Shown here one piece after another: positions 6,461 to 7,046 of a DNA stretch of 7,046 nt. Origin of the DNA: Dehalococcoidia bacterium UBA6495 (GTDB lineage Bacteria; Chloroflexota; Dehalococcoidia; Lucifugimonadales; UBA826). The stretch's first letter is position 1. Each line of letters starts with the position of its first letter. Made by a program: the position numbers and the translations under genes. Location: the NCBI GenBank assembly GCA_002435305.1, contig DJMH01000052.1, forward strand, positions 1 through 7,046. The letters are read 5' to 3'. The notes under the pieces are model-generated. The model worked only from the letters and a program-made list of their open reading frames with translations. It was not told the origin of the DNA and did no database searches.

Positions 6461-7046
6461 TGAAATTCGGGATTATAGGAGCTGGAGCTACGGGATTGGC
6501 AGCTGCCTACGACCTTTCCTTAAAAGGTCATAAGGTAAAAATATATGAAGCCGCTGATTATATAGGAGGCCATGCCTCCACATTCCAAGTAGCTGGTAGT
6601 GAGCTTGAAAAGGGATATCATCACTGGTTTACGAATGATACAGATATTGTTTCTCTAATGGCTGAAATAGGCCTAAAAGAAACTATTGAATGGTTTCCAT
6701 CAAGTGTTGGAACGTATCAGGATGGGGAAATATATAAATTTTTGAGCCCCTTTGATTTGATGAAATACAAGCCCTTAGGTTTTATAAACCGAATAAAAAT
6801 GGGGATATCGTCATTGCAGATACGGTATATAAAAGAGTGGCAAAAACTCGAATCCATATCCGCGAAAGAATGGCTGATCAGAAACACGAATACAGAGATT
6901 TATCATGCATTTTGGGAGCCGATGTTAAGGGGTAAATTCGGGGAAGAAAACCATGACAAGATCAGCATGGCATGGCTTTGGGGAAAAATGACCACTCGAT
7001 TTGCATCCAGAAAAAATATTCTTGCTAAAGAGGTTTTGGGATATCC
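6460..7046 (+). CDS. FAD-dependent oxidoreductase, protoporphyrinogen-oxidase/phytoene-desaturase-like (3'-truncated by the window edge)
   Basis: The frame is open from ATG 6460 to the window end, giving 195 residues. The N-terminus carries a Rossmann dinucleotide fold: GAGATG (7-12, pattern GxGxxG), an acidic residue ending the second strand (E30, in KIYEA) and a following GG pair (36-37). Later blocks YHHWFTNDTDI (53-63), EWQKLESISAKEWL (126-139), FWEPMLRGKFG (151-161) and ISMAWLWGKM (168-177) are typical of the amine-oxidase-like flavoproteins of COG1232. Substrate is unknown: members range from tetrapyrrole and carotenoid oxidases to uncharacterised proteins found in polysaccharide gene clusters. 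Its place 34 bases after a flippase-like gene favours action on a sugar or polyprenyl lipid rather than haem synthesis, but that is inference. The C-terminal half, including the rest of the FAD site and substrate cap, is not visible. Probably soluble or membrane-peripheral; no signal peptide is expected, since the Rossmann strand begins at residue 2. Confidence 0.88.
   Translation, partial: MKFGIIGAGATGLAAAYDLSLKGHKVKIYEAADYIGGHASTFQVAGSELEKGYHHWFTNDTDIVSLMAEIGLKETIEWFPSSVGTYQDGEIYKFLSPFDLMKYKPLGFINRIKMGISSLQIRYIKEWQKLESISAKEWLIRNTNTEIYHAFWEPMLRGKFGEENHDKISMAWLWGKMTTRFASRKNILAKEVLGY

Larger units (their letters stand above)
888..7046 (+). other. Probable operon: YYY protein, Agl23-like protein, flippase-like protein, FAD oxidoreductase
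   Basis: Four genes in the same direction are joined by a 4-base overlap (3176-3179), a 40-base gap (5357-5396) and a 34-base gap (6426-6459). None of the gaps contains a GC-rich hairpin followed by a T run. ftsY ends only 25 bases before the first of them, so it may be co-transcribed, although a candidate promoter lies in that gap. The operon may continue past the window, because the last gene is cut. Confidence 0.65.

Overview
The window looks like chromosomal bacterial DNA. It is AT-rich (two hand-counted 60-base lines gave 33% and 50% GC; about 40% is my overall impression, not a computed value). Five genes are packed on the plus strand and nothing is supported on the minus strand. The best guess for the source is a Chloroflexota bacterium, perhaps an AT-rich Dehalococcoidia or SAR202-like lineage. 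That rests on a next-to-each-other pair of rare membrane protein families, Chlor_Arch_YYY (DUF2298, TIGR03662) and the Agl23-like family TIGR03663, known from Chloroflexota and archaea, beside a bacterial-type ftsY. The taxon is inferred; there is no rRNA or other strong marker in the window.

Layout: (1) bases 1-862, the 3' part of ftsY, the signal recognition particle receptor GTPase; its 5' end lies outside the window. (2) 888-3179, a 763-residue polytopic membrane protein with the YYYxG motif. (3) 3176-5356, a 726-residue Agl23-like membrane protein, probably a GT-C type glycosyltransferase, whose TTG start overlaps the stop of gene 2. (4) 5397-6425, a 342-residue flippase-like (LPG synthase TM region, PF03706) membrane protein. 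(5) 6460 to the window end, the N-terminal 195 residues of an FAD-dependent oxidoreductase of the protoporphyrinogen-oxidase/phytoene-desaturase-like (COG1232) group. The largest gap between genes is 40 bases, and I see no intrinsic terminator in any gap, so genes 2-5 are probably one operon, possibly also receiving read-through from ftsY.

How they may work together: two GT-C-like multi-pass proteins with outward-facing C-terminal domains, a flippase-like protein and a flavoprotein suggest assembly, export or transfer of a polyprenyl-linked sugar at the cytoplasmic membrane, for example for protein or envelope glycosylation. The families are recognised from motifs; the joint pathway is inference. 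A possible regulatory point of interest is a perfect TATAAT whose position puts the predicted transcript start on the A of the gene 2 ATG, with no Shine-Dalgarno sequence there, as expected for a leaderless mRNA.

There are no tRNA or rRNA genes, CRISPR arrays, insertion sequences or long repeats that I can see, and no gene-free stretch longer than 40 bases.
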